Positions 44,486-54,917 of a stretch of 64,000 nt of DNA are shown here, one piece after another. Location: contig JAZBRS010000077.1 in NCBI GenBank assembly GCA_037176725.1, forward strand, positions 682,001-746,000, in the 5' to 3' direction. Below the pieces are notes generated by a model. That model made no database searches, had not been told where the DNA came from, and saw nothing but the letters and a program-made list of their open reading frames with translations. The DNA comes from Posidonia oceanica. Taxonomy: Eukaryota > Streptophyta > Magnoliopsida > Alismatales > Posidoniaceae. The translations under genes were made by a program, and so were the position numbers. Every line of letters begins with the position of its first letter. The stretch's first letter is position 1.

Positions 44486-45577
44486 TTGTAAGCTTTACAC
44501 CTGCACACTTAATAACATGCATTAGTAATCACAGGTGAACCTTTCCTAACTCCTAGGGTGATTGACTAAGCTATACTTATATAGAAGATAAAGTAATTCC
44601 TTAATCAATACTACTTGGGAACTAGGTGGAGAGGATTAGTCTTGGCCTCAATTGAGATATGGAAAATCGAAACCCAGTAGATGCCGATTGACAGGGGAGG
44701 GGCGATGAAGTAGCGGCTATGTCAGGCTGGCAGTCGACCGGCAAGGCGATGGAGAAGTGTTTGTGAGAGGCAAGTGTCCTGCGAAGGTCGTGGCTGGTGT
44801 CAGGGTAGTAAGTTGGTCTTGTTTCTAGCAAGTGGAGGTAGTGGAGGTAGTAAGTGTGCCTGACAATTGAGAGGACGTGCGGTCGTCGATGTCAGAAGGG
44901 GTGAGGCGGTGGCCGGAAGATGTTAAAAACACAACTGCACGGGAGAATTTCAAACGCACGACTGGGGGTGAGCTAGTGGAAACTGATGGAGCTAGTGGTT
45001 CCTGGCTCGAGCTTGATAACCAGGCTACCCAAGGGAATGCGTCGAAGCTTGGGCGGAGGTCGGCTAGCCACGCCGCGAAGCGAGCTAGGTCGGCCTGCAA
45101 CTGCACTGACCCAGGGGAGACACGAGATGTCCACGTGAGACATCCATGCGAGACATGCACGCGAGATCCAGTGGACAGAGCTTTTGCAGTGGATTCTGGG
45201 CTCGTTCCCTTGGAGTTTGGGCCACCAATGGGCTCTAGGTTATGCAGGCTAGTGTTGTGTAGGTTTTGGGTCAGTTTGGAAGGTTTTGGGCTAGGTTCTG
45301 GGACTTAAGTCAAGGTTGAGGGTTTAAGTCAAGTTTAAGTTAGGGATTACATTGAAAGTTTGAAAAAGAAACTAGAAATTAGGGTTTGGATCAAGAGTTA
45401 GGGTTTGGGTTAGGATGATGGTCCAAGTGTGGTTTGAGATTAAGATCAAGGTCTAGGTCAAGTTTTAGGGTAAAGGTTGGATTAGGGTTTAGGATTCGAT
45501 TTTGGATTGCCAAGCCACCATCCGAGCAGGCCTCCAGAGATCCACCAATTATCAGCTACCAAAATGGGGTGTCTATA
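44486..45577 (-). mobile_element. Element E 3' LTR (left edge uncertain)
   Basis: The right edge GGGGTGTCTATA at 45577, followed by a polypurine tract, defines a 3' LTR on the minus strand. The GGGTTTAGGATT-rich sequence before it resembles the U3 of families A to C. The left edge may be TGTAAGC near 44488, but I cannot prove it, and the LTR may be truncated. Confidence 0.5.
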
Positions 45578-45593
45578 GATGCCCCTCCCTGAG
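45578..45593 (-). other. Polypurine tract of element E
   Basis: Minus strand CTCAGGGAGGGGCATC, one of the two tracts (with B) that share the CTCAGG start and the GCATC end. Confidence 0.75.
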
Positions 45594-46284
45594 CAAGGTC
45601 AAGGGAACTGAGGCCGCTGCTCAGGGTTGACAAAGACACCCCACCTGACGCCGCCGAGAGCACAAATGCTATTGGCGTGAGTCACTTATTCGACGGATGC
45701 ACCGAAAGTCATGACTCATTGCCTAAGTGCAAATCCAAATGCAGGTGCAAATGCTGATGTTGAACCAATATGCGTTAATGCTCATCGCACTGAACTCTGC
45801 CGACGGAGGCACGGGTGATGCATGTGTGTGCGGATACTGTGAATAAAGAAATGCAGTATTGATGTATGTGGAAACAGTGCAAGTTGTGATCTTGCTGGGG
45901 ATGCATGTAAAATATGCGGTGCTGGTATGCATGCGAGGCTGGTGCAAATCGCCTAGCATGTGATGTTGGGGCAATGGAACTTAATGCGTGATGCAAGTGC
46001 AAAGAACTTATGCGTGATGCTGGGGCAATGAAACTTAACGCGTGATGCGAGTGCAAAGAAACTATGCGTGATGCTGGGGCAATGAAACTATGAGTTGATA
46101 GACTCATTGCCAGATAGTTTGGGTTATCGGCCCGAGGAGTTGACGGACTCATCATCGGATAGTTTGGGCTATCAGCCTGAGAAAAGATGCCTGACATTAT
46201 GATGGATGTCGTCCAGGTAATAGGGGTTACCAACCCAAAAGCGAGAAAGATACCGAGGGCAGCGGAAAAGATGCCCCTGGTATC
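45594..46284 (-). other. Element E 3' untranslated region, first part
   Basis: Matches B at 5534-5660 (GGCGTGAGTCACTTATTCG, GGATGCACCGAAAGTCATGA). Then come three repeats of GGGGCAATGRAACTTAAYGCGTGATGC (45966-46090), then cassettes like those of B (GAGTTGACGGACTC and GGGCTATCAGCC, 46090-46200). No gene seen. Confidence 0.6.
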
Positions 46285-48635
46285 AAGGTGATGAGTTTCG
46301 GACTAATCGACTGCAAAAGAAAATGCAAATGATAAGTTTCGGACTTATCGACTGGAATGATGAGTTTCGGAATCATCGACCGAGGATAGGTTTCGGACCT
46401 ATTGACCAGAAAGGATGCAAATGCAAATGATAAGTTTCGGACTTATCAACAGGAAGGATGAGTTTCGGACTCATCGATCGCAAAAGAAAATGCAAATGAT
46501 AAGTTTCGGACTTATCGACCGGAAGGATGAGTTTCGGACTCATCGATCGAGGATAGGTTTCGGACCTATCGACCGGAAAGGATGCAAATGCAAATGATAA
46601 GTTTCGGACTTATCGACCGGAATGTTGAGTTTTAGAATCATCGATTGCAAAAGAAAATGCAAATGATAAGTTTCAGACTTATCGACAAGAAGGATGAGTT
46701 TCGGACTCATCGACCGAGGATAGGTTTCGGACCTATCGACCGAAAAGGACGCAAATGCAATTGATAAGTTTCGGACTAATCAATCGGAAGGATGAATTTC
46801 GGACTCATCGACCGCAAAAGAAAATGCAAATGATAAGTTTCGGACTTATCGATGGGAAGGATGAGTTTTCGACTCATCGACCAAGGATAGGTTTCAGACC
46901 TTTCAACAGGAAAGGATGCAAATGCAAATGATAAGTTTTGGACTTATCAACCGAAAGGATGAGTTTCAGACTCATCGACCACAAAAGAAAATGCGAATGA
47001 TAAGTTTCGGACTTATCGACCGGATGGATGAGTTTCGGACTCATCGACTGATGATAGGTTTCAGACCTATCGACCGGAAAGGACGCAAATGCAAATGATA
47101 AGTTTCGGACTTATTGACCTGAAGGCTGAGTTTCAGACTTATCGACCAGAGGGATGAGTTTCGGACTCATTGACAGCAAAAGAAAATGCAAATGATAAGT
47201 TTCGGACTTATCGATCGGAAGGATGAGTTTCAAACTCATCGACCGCAAAAGAAAATGCAAATGATAAGTTTCGGACTTATCGACAGGAAGGATGAGTTTC
47301 GGACTCATCGACCGAGGATAGGTTTCGGACCTATCGACCGAAAAGGACGCAAATGCAAATGATAAGTTTCAGACTAATCAATCGGAAGGATGAGTTTTGG
47401 ACTCATTGACTGTAAAAGAAAATGCAAATAATAAGTTTCGGACTTATCGAACGGAAGGATGAGTTTCTGACTCATCGACCAAGGATAGGTTTCGGACCTA
47501 TCGATCGAAAAGGATGCAAATGCAAATGATAAGTTTTGGAGTTATCGACCGGAAGGATGAGTTTCAGACTCATCGTCTGCAAAAGAAAATGCAAATGATA
47601 AGTTTTGGACTTATAGACCGGAAGGATGAGTTTCGAACTCATCGACCGAGGATAGGTTTCGAACCTATCGACCGGAAAGGATGCAAATGCAAATGATAAG
47701 TTTCAGACTTATCGACCAGAAGGATGAGTTTCAGACTTATCGACCAGAAGGATGAGTTTCAGACTCATTGACCAGAAAAGAAAATGCAAATGATAAGTTT
47801 CGGACTTATCGACCGGAAGGATGAGTTTCGGACTCATCGACCGCAAAAGAAAATGCAAATGATAAGTTTCGGACTTATCGACCAGAAGGATGAGTTTCGG
47901 ACTCATCGACTGAGGATAGGTTTCGGACCTATCGACCAGGAAGGATGCAAATGCAAATGATAAGTTTCGGACTTATCGACCAAAATGTTGAGTTTCGGAC
48001 ACATCAACCGCAAAAGAAAATGCAAATGATAAGTTTCAGACTCATCGACCGCAAAAGAAAATGCAAATGATAAGTTTCGGACTTATCGACCGGAAGGATG
48101 AGTTTCAGACTCATCGACCGAGGATAGGTTTCGGACCTATCGACCGCAAAGGATGCAAATGCAAATCATAAGTTTCAGACTTATCGACCGAAATGTTGAG
48201 TTTCGGACACATCAACCGCAAAAGAAAATGCAAATGATAAGTTTCGAACTTATTGACCGGAAGGATGAGTTTCGAACTCATCGACCGTACAAGAAAATTG
48301 GAAATGATAAGTTTCGGACTTATCGACCGAGGATAGGTTTTGGACCTATCGATCGGAAAGGATGCAAATGCAAATGGTAAGTTTCAGACTTATCGATCGG
48401 AAGGATGAGTTTCTGACTCATCGACTGCAAAAGTAAATGTAAATGATAAGTTTCGGACATATCGACCGGAAGGATGAGTTTCGAACAAATCGACCGAGGA
48501 TAGGTTTCGGACCTATCGACCGGAAAGGATGCAAATGCAAATGATAAGTTTCAGACTTATCGACCGGAAGGTTGAGTTTCGGACTCATCAACTAAGGATA
48601 GGTTTTGGACCTATCGACCGGAAAGGATGCAAATG
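46285..48635 (-). repeat. Long array of covarying hairpins in E 3' untranslated region
   Basis: About 2.35 kb made almost entirely of three hairpin types: GATAAGTTTCGGACTTATC, GATGAGTTTCGGACTCATC and GATAGGTTTCGGACCTATC, joined by CGACCGGAAG, CGACCGCAAAAGAAAATGCAAAT or CGACCGGAAAGGATGCAAATGCAAAT. Each has a 7-bp stem and a TTCGG loop. The two variable stem positions change together, so all three types pair. The order AAG, GAG, AAG, GAG, AGG repeats as a higher-order unit of very roughly 200 bases. Scattered mutations mostly break single stems. Short frames on both strands are repeat artefacts. Confidence 0.9.
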
Positions 48636-48974
48636 CAAATGATATGTGTGGATATGGGGTTTTGGGAGAGGAGAAGAGGAAAGCTTGTTCCCTTTTGGCT
48701 CTATCTGCTCTTTCTCGGGGTCCCCTTTTTGTATCCAACTCCGTCACTTCACGTGTGATGGAATTGGTGTAATCGCCACTCTCGGTTCGCTTTCGCCGAC
48801 CCTCGAGACGCCTTGGGGAGATGTGATGTGGTTACGGGTTCAACTACCTTGGGACAACACCAGCATTGCCCAAGGGTGCCCGTGCTTGGTGAGCTTCTTC
48901 TTCTTTCTTCTTCCTTGTATGACAAATGTTAGCAAAACAAAAAGAAACAAAACAATGCAAGATGGATTAATATG
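48636..48974. other. Unassigned spacer between the E array and the G LTR
   Basis: Unique-looking sequence containing ACCTTGGGACAACACC, a pyrimidine-rich patch and GACAAATG. A 116-codon plus frame (48646-48996) has no recognised motif. Probably the rest of E's 3' untranslated region. Confidence 0.35.
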
Positions 48975-49389
48975 TGTAGTAACTTTTCCAGAATAAATAG
49001 AAAAGAAAATAGAGAGACATAATGAAATACGTACCTGAGGGGTTTGATCCCCCCGGTTGCAACTAATAAAGATGTATGCTCAGCTACAACAATATATGAA
49101 CTCAAAAAGAAAATGCTTGATTATGCTATGGAATTAAACATGTGATATGAGAAAGGAAAAGAAAACAATAACATAGAGTCCCATTTATCTATGCACAAAG
49201 TGCAAACTGTGTTGACATGATGCCAACAACGACAAAGGGAAACTCAAGCTTTTTCAAAGACTTTCCCCCTTTCAAAAATCTCTCTTCACTCTTTCAATTC
49301 TCAAGGACCTCACTTCTCTCAAGTTTTATTCTCAAGAGAGCATGTGAGTTCCAAAAATCCGTCCTTGAATCCTGTGGGGGTACCCCTGC

Positions 49390-49398
49390 ATTTATAGA
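49390..49398 (-). promoter_or_regulatory. TATA box of G LTR
   Basis: The minus strand reads CTTCTATAAATGCAGG. It lies about 590 bases from the LTR start, as expected for U3. Confidence 0.5.
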
Positions 49399-49456
49399 AG
49401 TAAGAGAGGAACAAAAAAGGACACTAATGCTAAGTCAGCAGAATTTCCTGTTTTAG

Positions 49457-49775
49457 AAGTGTTATACGCTAGAAAACCAGCGTATAACATTATAAACGAG
49501 AGTCCCAGCGTATAATGACCTCCGAGGCATAACTGCCAAGATCAGAGAAGATTCCCCAATTAAGGAGTCATTAAGTGTGTTTAAACTCGACTTTGATGGC
49601 TTTGATCGGTCAACAGGTTCCAAAGAAGGCAAAAAACGATTTTTGGATTTGGCCAAATAAGGAAAGCTTTGGGCTGATTGGGTTGCCACGTTGGACACTG
49701 GAAAACCAATGGCCAATGTTAGCCGCTGGTTCTCCAGCGGCCAACGTTGTACGTTGAGAAGCCAGCGTACAACAC
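49457..49775 (-). repeat. Hairpin groups in G 3' LTR
   Basis: At 49457-49515 a doublet with stems GTTATACGCT and AGCGTATAAC, junction AACATTATA. At 49684-49771 three hairpins, including GCCGCTGG-TTCT-CCAGCGGC and GTTGTACGTTG with AGCGTACAAC. The same architecture as in B and C, with different stem sequence. Confidence 0.65.
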
Positions 49776-49985
49776 CCTCAGTCAGTTCAATTTCCAAATT
49801 TGGTCAGGACATGAAGAACACTTAGGTTGCCGACATTTGGGGCTTAGATAAGGATAACATTTTAGACTTGAGAGAAAACATTTGATTCGAGTGAGACATT
49901 CTGGATTGAGCGAAGGGCTTCTAAGAGCGACCTAATGCAAGAGACTATACTAACATGAAGGGAGTGTCAAAACGGGGTATCTACA

Positions 49986-50000
49986 GATTGCCCCTCCTTG
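49986..50000 (-). other. Polypurine tract of element G
   Basis: Minus strand CAAGGAGGGGCAATC directly before TGTAGATACCCC. Confidence 0.75.
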
Positions 50001-50109
50001 AAGATGGCTTTGGCACGAAGTTATCTACAAGGCGAGACGATACCCCTGTGTGGTGCTTCTTGGAGATCCTAAATGAAATCCAATGCTTGCTGCCACCGGA
50101 CTTGAACGA

Positions 50110-50300
50110 GACGCAAAGAGGGTCGGCTAAAGAAACATGGCCAAGGGGATTGCCCAAGGGGAACAAACTAACGACATGCTACGGGGATTGCCTGCAGGGG
50201 TCAAACTAAAAGACATGCCACGGGAATTGCCCACGGGGGTCAAACTAAAAGACATGCCATGGGGATTGCCCGCGGGGATCAAACTAAAAGGATGGATAGC
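50110..50300 (-). repeat. Short tandem array (GGGGATTGCC type) in G
   Basis: Four units of about 38-42 bases, GACATGCCACGGGGATTGCC plus CGCGGGGGTCAAACTAAAA. They are diverged relatives of the 44-base unit at 51556-52812. Confidence 0.75.
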
Positions 50301-50929
50301 TAATGATTCCGACGACCACTCAATGCAAATGCAATACAATGCGAATGCAATACAATGCGGTATGCATGGATGCGTGCTGACGGGAATGCGAAAGAGGAGG
50401 TCATGATATGCAATGCATGACCCTAGGTAATGAGGTTCCTCCATCATTGCCGGCTTTAATTTGTATACCGGGTTGGCTCAGGAATTTTTCTCACCACCTA
50501 AGGCGGATGACACATGCGTGAATGCAATTTGTCATGATCAGGTGCCCTTTCCTCAAGCGTAGCCTACACTCTCCCAGGGGACTGTCGTCTCATGATACGC
50601 GGGTTGGTGAGCGAGAGGTCCATGATGCTCCCAAGCAAAAGGGGAAATGATCTCTTCTCTGCCAGCCACGTTGGCTCTATTTGTCACAATTAGGTGTCCT
50701 TTCATTGAATGTTGCCTACATTCTCGACAGAGACCGTCATCTCGTGACCCAGAATCAATGAACGATGAGTCCATTAATACCGTTGGCTTTATTCGTCAGA
50801 ATCAAGTGTCCTTTCATTGAATGTTGCCTACATTCTCGACAGGGACCATCATCTTCTGACCCAGGAGTTAGTGAGCATGGGTTCACTAATACCGTTGGCT
50901 TTGCTTTGTTGACCCAGTTGTACTCTGAG
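50301..50929 (-). repeat. Imperfect repeats of about 110-155 bases in G 3' untranslated region
   Basis: The stretch GTGTCCTTTCATTGAATG plus TTGCCTACATTCTCGACAG occurs at about 50694 and 50806, and in diverged form at about 50540 (GTGCCCTTTCCTCAAGCG). Each is followed by a GACCGTCATCTC-like word and TTGGCTTT. No gene seen. Confidence 0.7.
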
Positions 50930-51548
50930 GTACCTGCTATTGGATTGTTTTTGCTTTGTTTGTCCGGTTGTGCTCTGAGGTTTGCTTTGTTTATCCGGTT
51001 GTGCTCTGGGGCTTGCTTTGTTTATCTGGTTATGCTCCGGGGTACCTGCTTTTGATTGGTTTGCTTTGTTATCCCGGTTGTGCTCTGGGGATCTTTGCTT
51101 TGATATCCCGGTTATGCTCTGGGGATCTTTGCTTTGATGTCCCGGTTATGCTCCGGGGATCTTTGCTTTGATGTCCCGGTTATGCTCTGGAGATCTTTGC
51201 TTTGGTGTCCCGGTTATGCTCCAGGGTTCTTTGCTTTGATTGGTTTGCTTTGTTATCCCGATTATGCTCCGGGGCCCTTTGCTTTGGTATCCCGGTTATG
51301 CTCCAGGGTTCTTTGCTTTGATTGGTTTGCATTGTTATCCTAGTTATGCTATGGGGCTCTTTGCTTTGGTGTCCCAGTTATGCTCCGGGGATCTTTGCTT
51401 TGGTATCCCGGTTATGCTCCGAGGATCTTTTCTTTGATTGGTTTGCTTTGTTATCCCAGTTGTGCTCCGGGGATCTTTGCTTTGGTGTCCCGATTATGCT
51501 CTAGGGATCTTTGCTTTGGTGTCCCAGTTATGCTCTGGAGATCTTTCT
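50930..51548 (-). repeat. Tandem array (CCCGGTTATGCTC type) in G
   Basis: Around sixteen units of CCCGGTTATGCTCCGGGG plus ATCTTTGCTTTGRTGT, mostly 33-35 bases, some extended by TTTGCTTTGATTGG. CCCGG and CCGGGG arms flank TTATGCT in the best units, so each unit can fold. Short plus-strand frames such as 60-96 codons come from the repeat. Confidence 0.85.
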
Positions 51549-51555
51549 TACAGAC

Positions 51556-52812
51556 TTGCCGAGGGGATTGCCCAAGGGGGTAGAAAACAAAACATGACAT
51601 GCCAAAGGGATGACCCAAGGGGGTCGAAAATAAAAACATGACATGCCATGGGGATTGCCCAAGGGGGTCGAAAATAAAAACATGACGTGCCAAGGAGATT
51701 GCCCAAAGGGGTCGAAAATAAAGACATGACGTGCCAAAGGGATTGCCCAAGGGGGTCAAAAATAAAAACATGACGTGCCAAAGGGATGGCCCAAGAGGGT
51801 CGAAAATAAAAACATGACATGCCATGGGGATTGCTCAAGGGGGTCGAAAATAAAAACATGACGTGCCGAGGGGATTGCCCAAGGGTGTCGAAAATAAAAG
51901 CATGACGTGCCAAGGGGATTGCCCAAGGGGGTCGAAAATAAAGACATGACGTGCCAAGGGGATTGCCCAAGGGGGTCGAAAACAAAAACATGACGTGCCA
52001 AGGGGATTGCCCAAGGGGGTCGAAAATAAAGACATGACATGCCAAGGGGATTGCCCAAGGGGGTCGAAAATAAAGGCATGACGTGCCAAAGGGATTGCCC
52101 AAGGGGGTCGAAAACAAAAACATGATGTGCCAAGGGGATTGCCCAAGGTGATCGAAAATAAAGACATGACGTGCCAAGGGGATTGCCCAAAGGGGTCGAA
52201 AATAAAGACATGACGTGCCAACGGGATTGCCCAAGGGGGTCGAAAATAAAAACATGACGTGCCAAGGGGATTGCCCAAGGGGGTCGAAAACAAAACATGA
52301 CGCGCCAAGGGGATTGCCCAAGGGCATTGAAAACAAAAACATGACGTGCCAAGGGGATTGCCCAAGGGGGTCGAAAACAAAAACATGACGTGCCAAGGGG
52401 ATTGCCCAAGGGGGTCGAAAATAAAGACATGATGTGCCAAGGGGATTGCCCAAGGGGGTCGAAAATAAAGACATGATGTGCCAAGGGGATTGCCCAAGCG
52501 GGTCGAAAATAAAAACATGACGTGCCAAGGAGATTGCCTATGGGGGTCGAAAACAAAACATGACGTGCCAAGGGGATTGCCCAAGGGGGTTGAAAATAAA
52601 AACATGACGTGCCAAGGGGATTGCCCAAGGGGGTCGAAAACAAAACATGACGTGTCAAGGGGATTGCCCTAGGGGGTCAAAAACAAAAACATGACGTGCC
52701 AAGGGGATTGCCCAAGGGGGTCGAAATTAAAGACATGACGTGCCAAGCGGATTGCCTAGGGGGGTTGAAAATAAAAACATGACGCGCCAAGGGGATTGCC
52801 CATGGTGGTCGA
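51556..52812 (-). repeat. 44-base tandem array in G, about 28 units
   Basis: The unit is GCCAAGGGGATTGCCCAAGG followed by GGGTCGAAAATAAAAACATGACGT. Copies are highly alike. The minus strand has no stop in any frame of the common unit, and 44 is not a multiple of 3, so all three minus frames stay open for 256-326 codons. This gives large repeat-derived frames that I do not call genes. Confidence 0.92.
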
Positions 52813-53169
52813 AAAGGATACTTCTTTGGCTTTGCTTGCTTTGTTGGCCCGGTTGTGCTTCGGGGTTCTTCTGATTTACTCTCAATTCTGCCTTGATTTG
52901 TTGGACGCTGGATTTTTATTGTTCAACATTGGACGGGTAAATCACCGTGGCTAACGTTGGATGGCAAGGCGACTGCGTATAACGTCGCGAGACAGGCTGC
53001 TATGTTTCCTGTTCAGGCACCACTGTTTTGGCAGTAAATCTCTGATTTTCTTTGGGTTTCCATTCTAATGAAGGCTCCACAGCCTATATTAGACCCCATC
53101 TTGTAGTTCAAACATCAATCTTCCTTTCTTTATTGATTTTTTTACTTGCTCGGAATTGTGCTTCTCCTC
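52813..53169 (+). promoter_or_regulatory. Upstream region of the first antisense gene, with hairpins and TATA
   Basis: Hairpin-type words run at 52898-52985 (GTTGGACGCTGG, GTTCAACATTGGACG, GCTAACGTTGGATGG). A TATA-like CCTATATTAGACC is at 53082-53094, 77 bases before the ATG at 53170. The arrangement resembles 54640-54917 before the second gene. Confidence 0.45.
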
Positions 53170-54528
53170 ATGGATTTGAGTGATACCCCGCGCCATGCTT
53201 TCCAAGTGGCCGTCTTTTCCTCTCCTTACGACATGGTGCAACTTCGACTGGAGGCTATACCTAACCATTTGGCAAACCTTTTGGTGCAAGAGAAGATACT
53301 TCCTGTTTTCATTATTACCCCACACTTGCATTTTCGTATCTCTTTATCTTTGCTGATTTTTCTTACTTCATAGCCCCTATCCTCTGTCAACAACAACCGT
53401 GACTCGAAAGCCTATCAGTTGGATTGGGTTGAACAATTCTGCTCTTGGGCTTTGAAGAGGTATCGGGAATGCTTGGAGGAGGCTGGTCTCTCTCAGGCCC
53501 TTCACCAGCTGCGGCAGCCTGTTGACTGGAAGGTGCTTTTCAGCCTTTGCGGGCTGTGGAATCCTTTGACCCACACATTCTTTTCTTCTTCGGGGGAGTT
53601 GACCATCCTTTTGGAGGAGGTGAGTGCCCTTTTAAGTACTCGACAGGCCAACTCGTCCATTTACTGCAGGGATGCCTACCTTTTGCCAATCGAGGTGGTA
53701 GGCTCTTTTTCTCTCTTAAAGCGCATCTTTGGCTCTGTTGTTTTGCCGGAGGACCTGGTGCTAGATGGCTGTATCAAACTCTCCTCCTTGTGGAAATTCT
53801 TCTAGAAACAGCACGATAGCATCCGCTCTAAGGCTTCCTTCTTGGAATGTGTCTTCATTCTGATCGGGGGACTAGTACTCTTCCCAAATGAAGCCCTGAC
53901 CAATAGTGCCTACCATGCTGAGCTCATGTGCATCTGCATTCGCAATTTGGAGAAATGCTTGAGTCAGTCTATTTTGGCTTTTACCATCCGGGGCTTATCC
54001 AGTGCCTGCCTCAGGGGACCATTCTTCCGCTCACCTTTCCTTATTCTGCGCTGGTTAGAGGAGCATTTTCTTCTACCTGCTCTTGATGCTAGCCTTCCCC
54101 TAGAGGAGTACCTTCGCCGCTTATGTGCTTGTGAGGTCAAGCCCCAGATGGACTCCTTCAATCCTCCCTCGTCTTTCAGGACAGTGTCTGACCTAGAGTA
54201 CTTCCTGACGCTGATTGGGGCAACCAAGTTTGTGAGGTACAACCCTCAGCGATGCTTCTCGATGCTGGGCACTCTTCGGGCTATACCTCCCTTGCCTCGC
54301 TTCTCCGACATTATTCTCCCGCACTTGAGAGACACCCTCGGGGACATCATTCAGGTTTTCTATCAGGCTGGCACTTGGGACGGGAAGGGGCGAAACCAAG
54401 TCCTTTCTGTATGGGAGAACTCAAACACGGACCGCGAAGCCATCTCTCTTGCTACTTATGACGCTTGGTATGAGGGCGTGCTGCCTAAGTTGTTCATTGA
54501 ATTTCCTTCAAAGAAACAGAAAATGTAG
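53170..54528 (+). pseudogene. Antisense gene 1 of element G: DUF7745-like retroelement protein, broken
   Basis: Function is unknown. A first exon probably starts at ATG 53170 (MDLSDTPRHAF). The main frame opens after an acceptor TTCTTACTTCATAG at 53371 and runs to 54528. A TAG at 53803-53805 is its only interruption, otherwise about 385 codons. It has a DWVEQFCSW start, LWNPLTHTFFSSSGELTI, SFLECVFILIGGLVLFPNEA, SILAFTIRGLSSACLRG, FLILRWLEEHF and LIGATKFVRYNPQRC. The pattern of WxP, a GLVLFP core, an ILA..R.L stretch and a LxxxLxxHF segment resembles plant proteins labelled DUF7745 or aminotransferase-like. That match is from memory and is the weak point. It lies opposite to element G. It ends in a Lys-rich FPSKKQKM. 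Confidence 0.5.
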
Positions 54529-54639
54529 TTAGAAATGTATCAATTATCATCAATAAAATTTATTCGTCTCTTTGGTCTCTTTTAAATGAATTTGTATGAG
54601 TTGAATGAAAGCATCAGAATTTAGAATACTTCCCTGAAC
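54529..54639 (+). other. 3' flank of antisense gene 1
   Basis: A/T-rich, with CAATAAAATTT at 54549-54560, an AATAAA polyadenylation signal 20 bases after the stop codon. Confidence 0.45.
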
Positions 54640-54800
54640 TTAAAGTGTTGTACGCTGAAAATGGAGTGGCCAACGTTGTACGCTGGGAAACCAACAGATA
54701 ACGTTTTAACTCTCAAAACGTTGGACGAGCCATAGGGCACGTATAACATTCCTTCTTCCCGAGGTATTAGACGCGGCAATTCACGTGGATAACGTTCAAA
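54640..54800 (+). repeat. Hairpin-type words upstream of antisense gene 2
   Basis: GTTGTACGCTG, GGCCAACGTTGTACGCTGG, GATAACGTTTTAAC, AAAACGTTGGACGAG, GGCACGTATAAC and TTAGACGCGGC follow one another. They repeat the AACGTT and GGACGC words of the LTR doublets, with less complete pairing. Confidence 0.55.
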
Positions 54801-54802
54801 GG

Positions 54803-54808
54803 TATAAA
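54803..54808 (+). promoter_or_regulatory. TATA box of antisense gene 2
   Basis: AGGTATAAAGCCC lies 110 bases upstream of the ATG at 54918 and directly after the hairpin words. Confidence 0.55.
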
Positions 54809-54917
54809 GCCCTTGTCCTACACCACGGGTGGCCACCTGCTCCTCTTTTTTTCTTCTTCTCCACCGCCAGAGAGCTCTTCGGTGATCTTCCTTCCCTATT
54901 TCGGCGAGATCACTGCG

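Larger units (their letters stand above)
48975..49985 (-). mobile_element. Element G 3' LTR, about 1.0 kb (left edge uncertain)
   Basis: The right edge CGGGGTATCTACA at 49985 is followed by a polypurine tract. The proposed left edge is TGTAGTAAC at 48975. It contains a TATA box, two groups of hairpins, and on the minus strand a donor-like CCTCAG|GTACGT near 49035. Confidence 0.55.

Noticed and set aside
44877..45308. Plus-strand 143-codon frame in the E LTR
   Set aside because: It is inside LTR sequence, with low-complexity charged composition and no domain.
46285..48635. CRISPR-like regular array
   Set aside because: Repeats and spacers are all alike, spacers are not unique, and the context is a plant retroelement. 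It is a tandem hairpin array.
46285..48635. Classic cUUCGg tetraloop hairpins
   Set aside because: The loop is TTCGG closed by T-A, not C(UUCG)G. The special stability of that tetraloop cannot be claimed.
48646..48996. Plus-strand 116-codon frame before the G LTR
   Set aside because: No known motif. It spans the proposed LTR edge, so it cannot be an ancestral frame.
51548..52658. Minus-strand open frames of 256-326 codons
   Set aside because: They are read through the 44-base tandem array in all three frames. They have no non-repeat sequence or domain, so I annotate the array instead.
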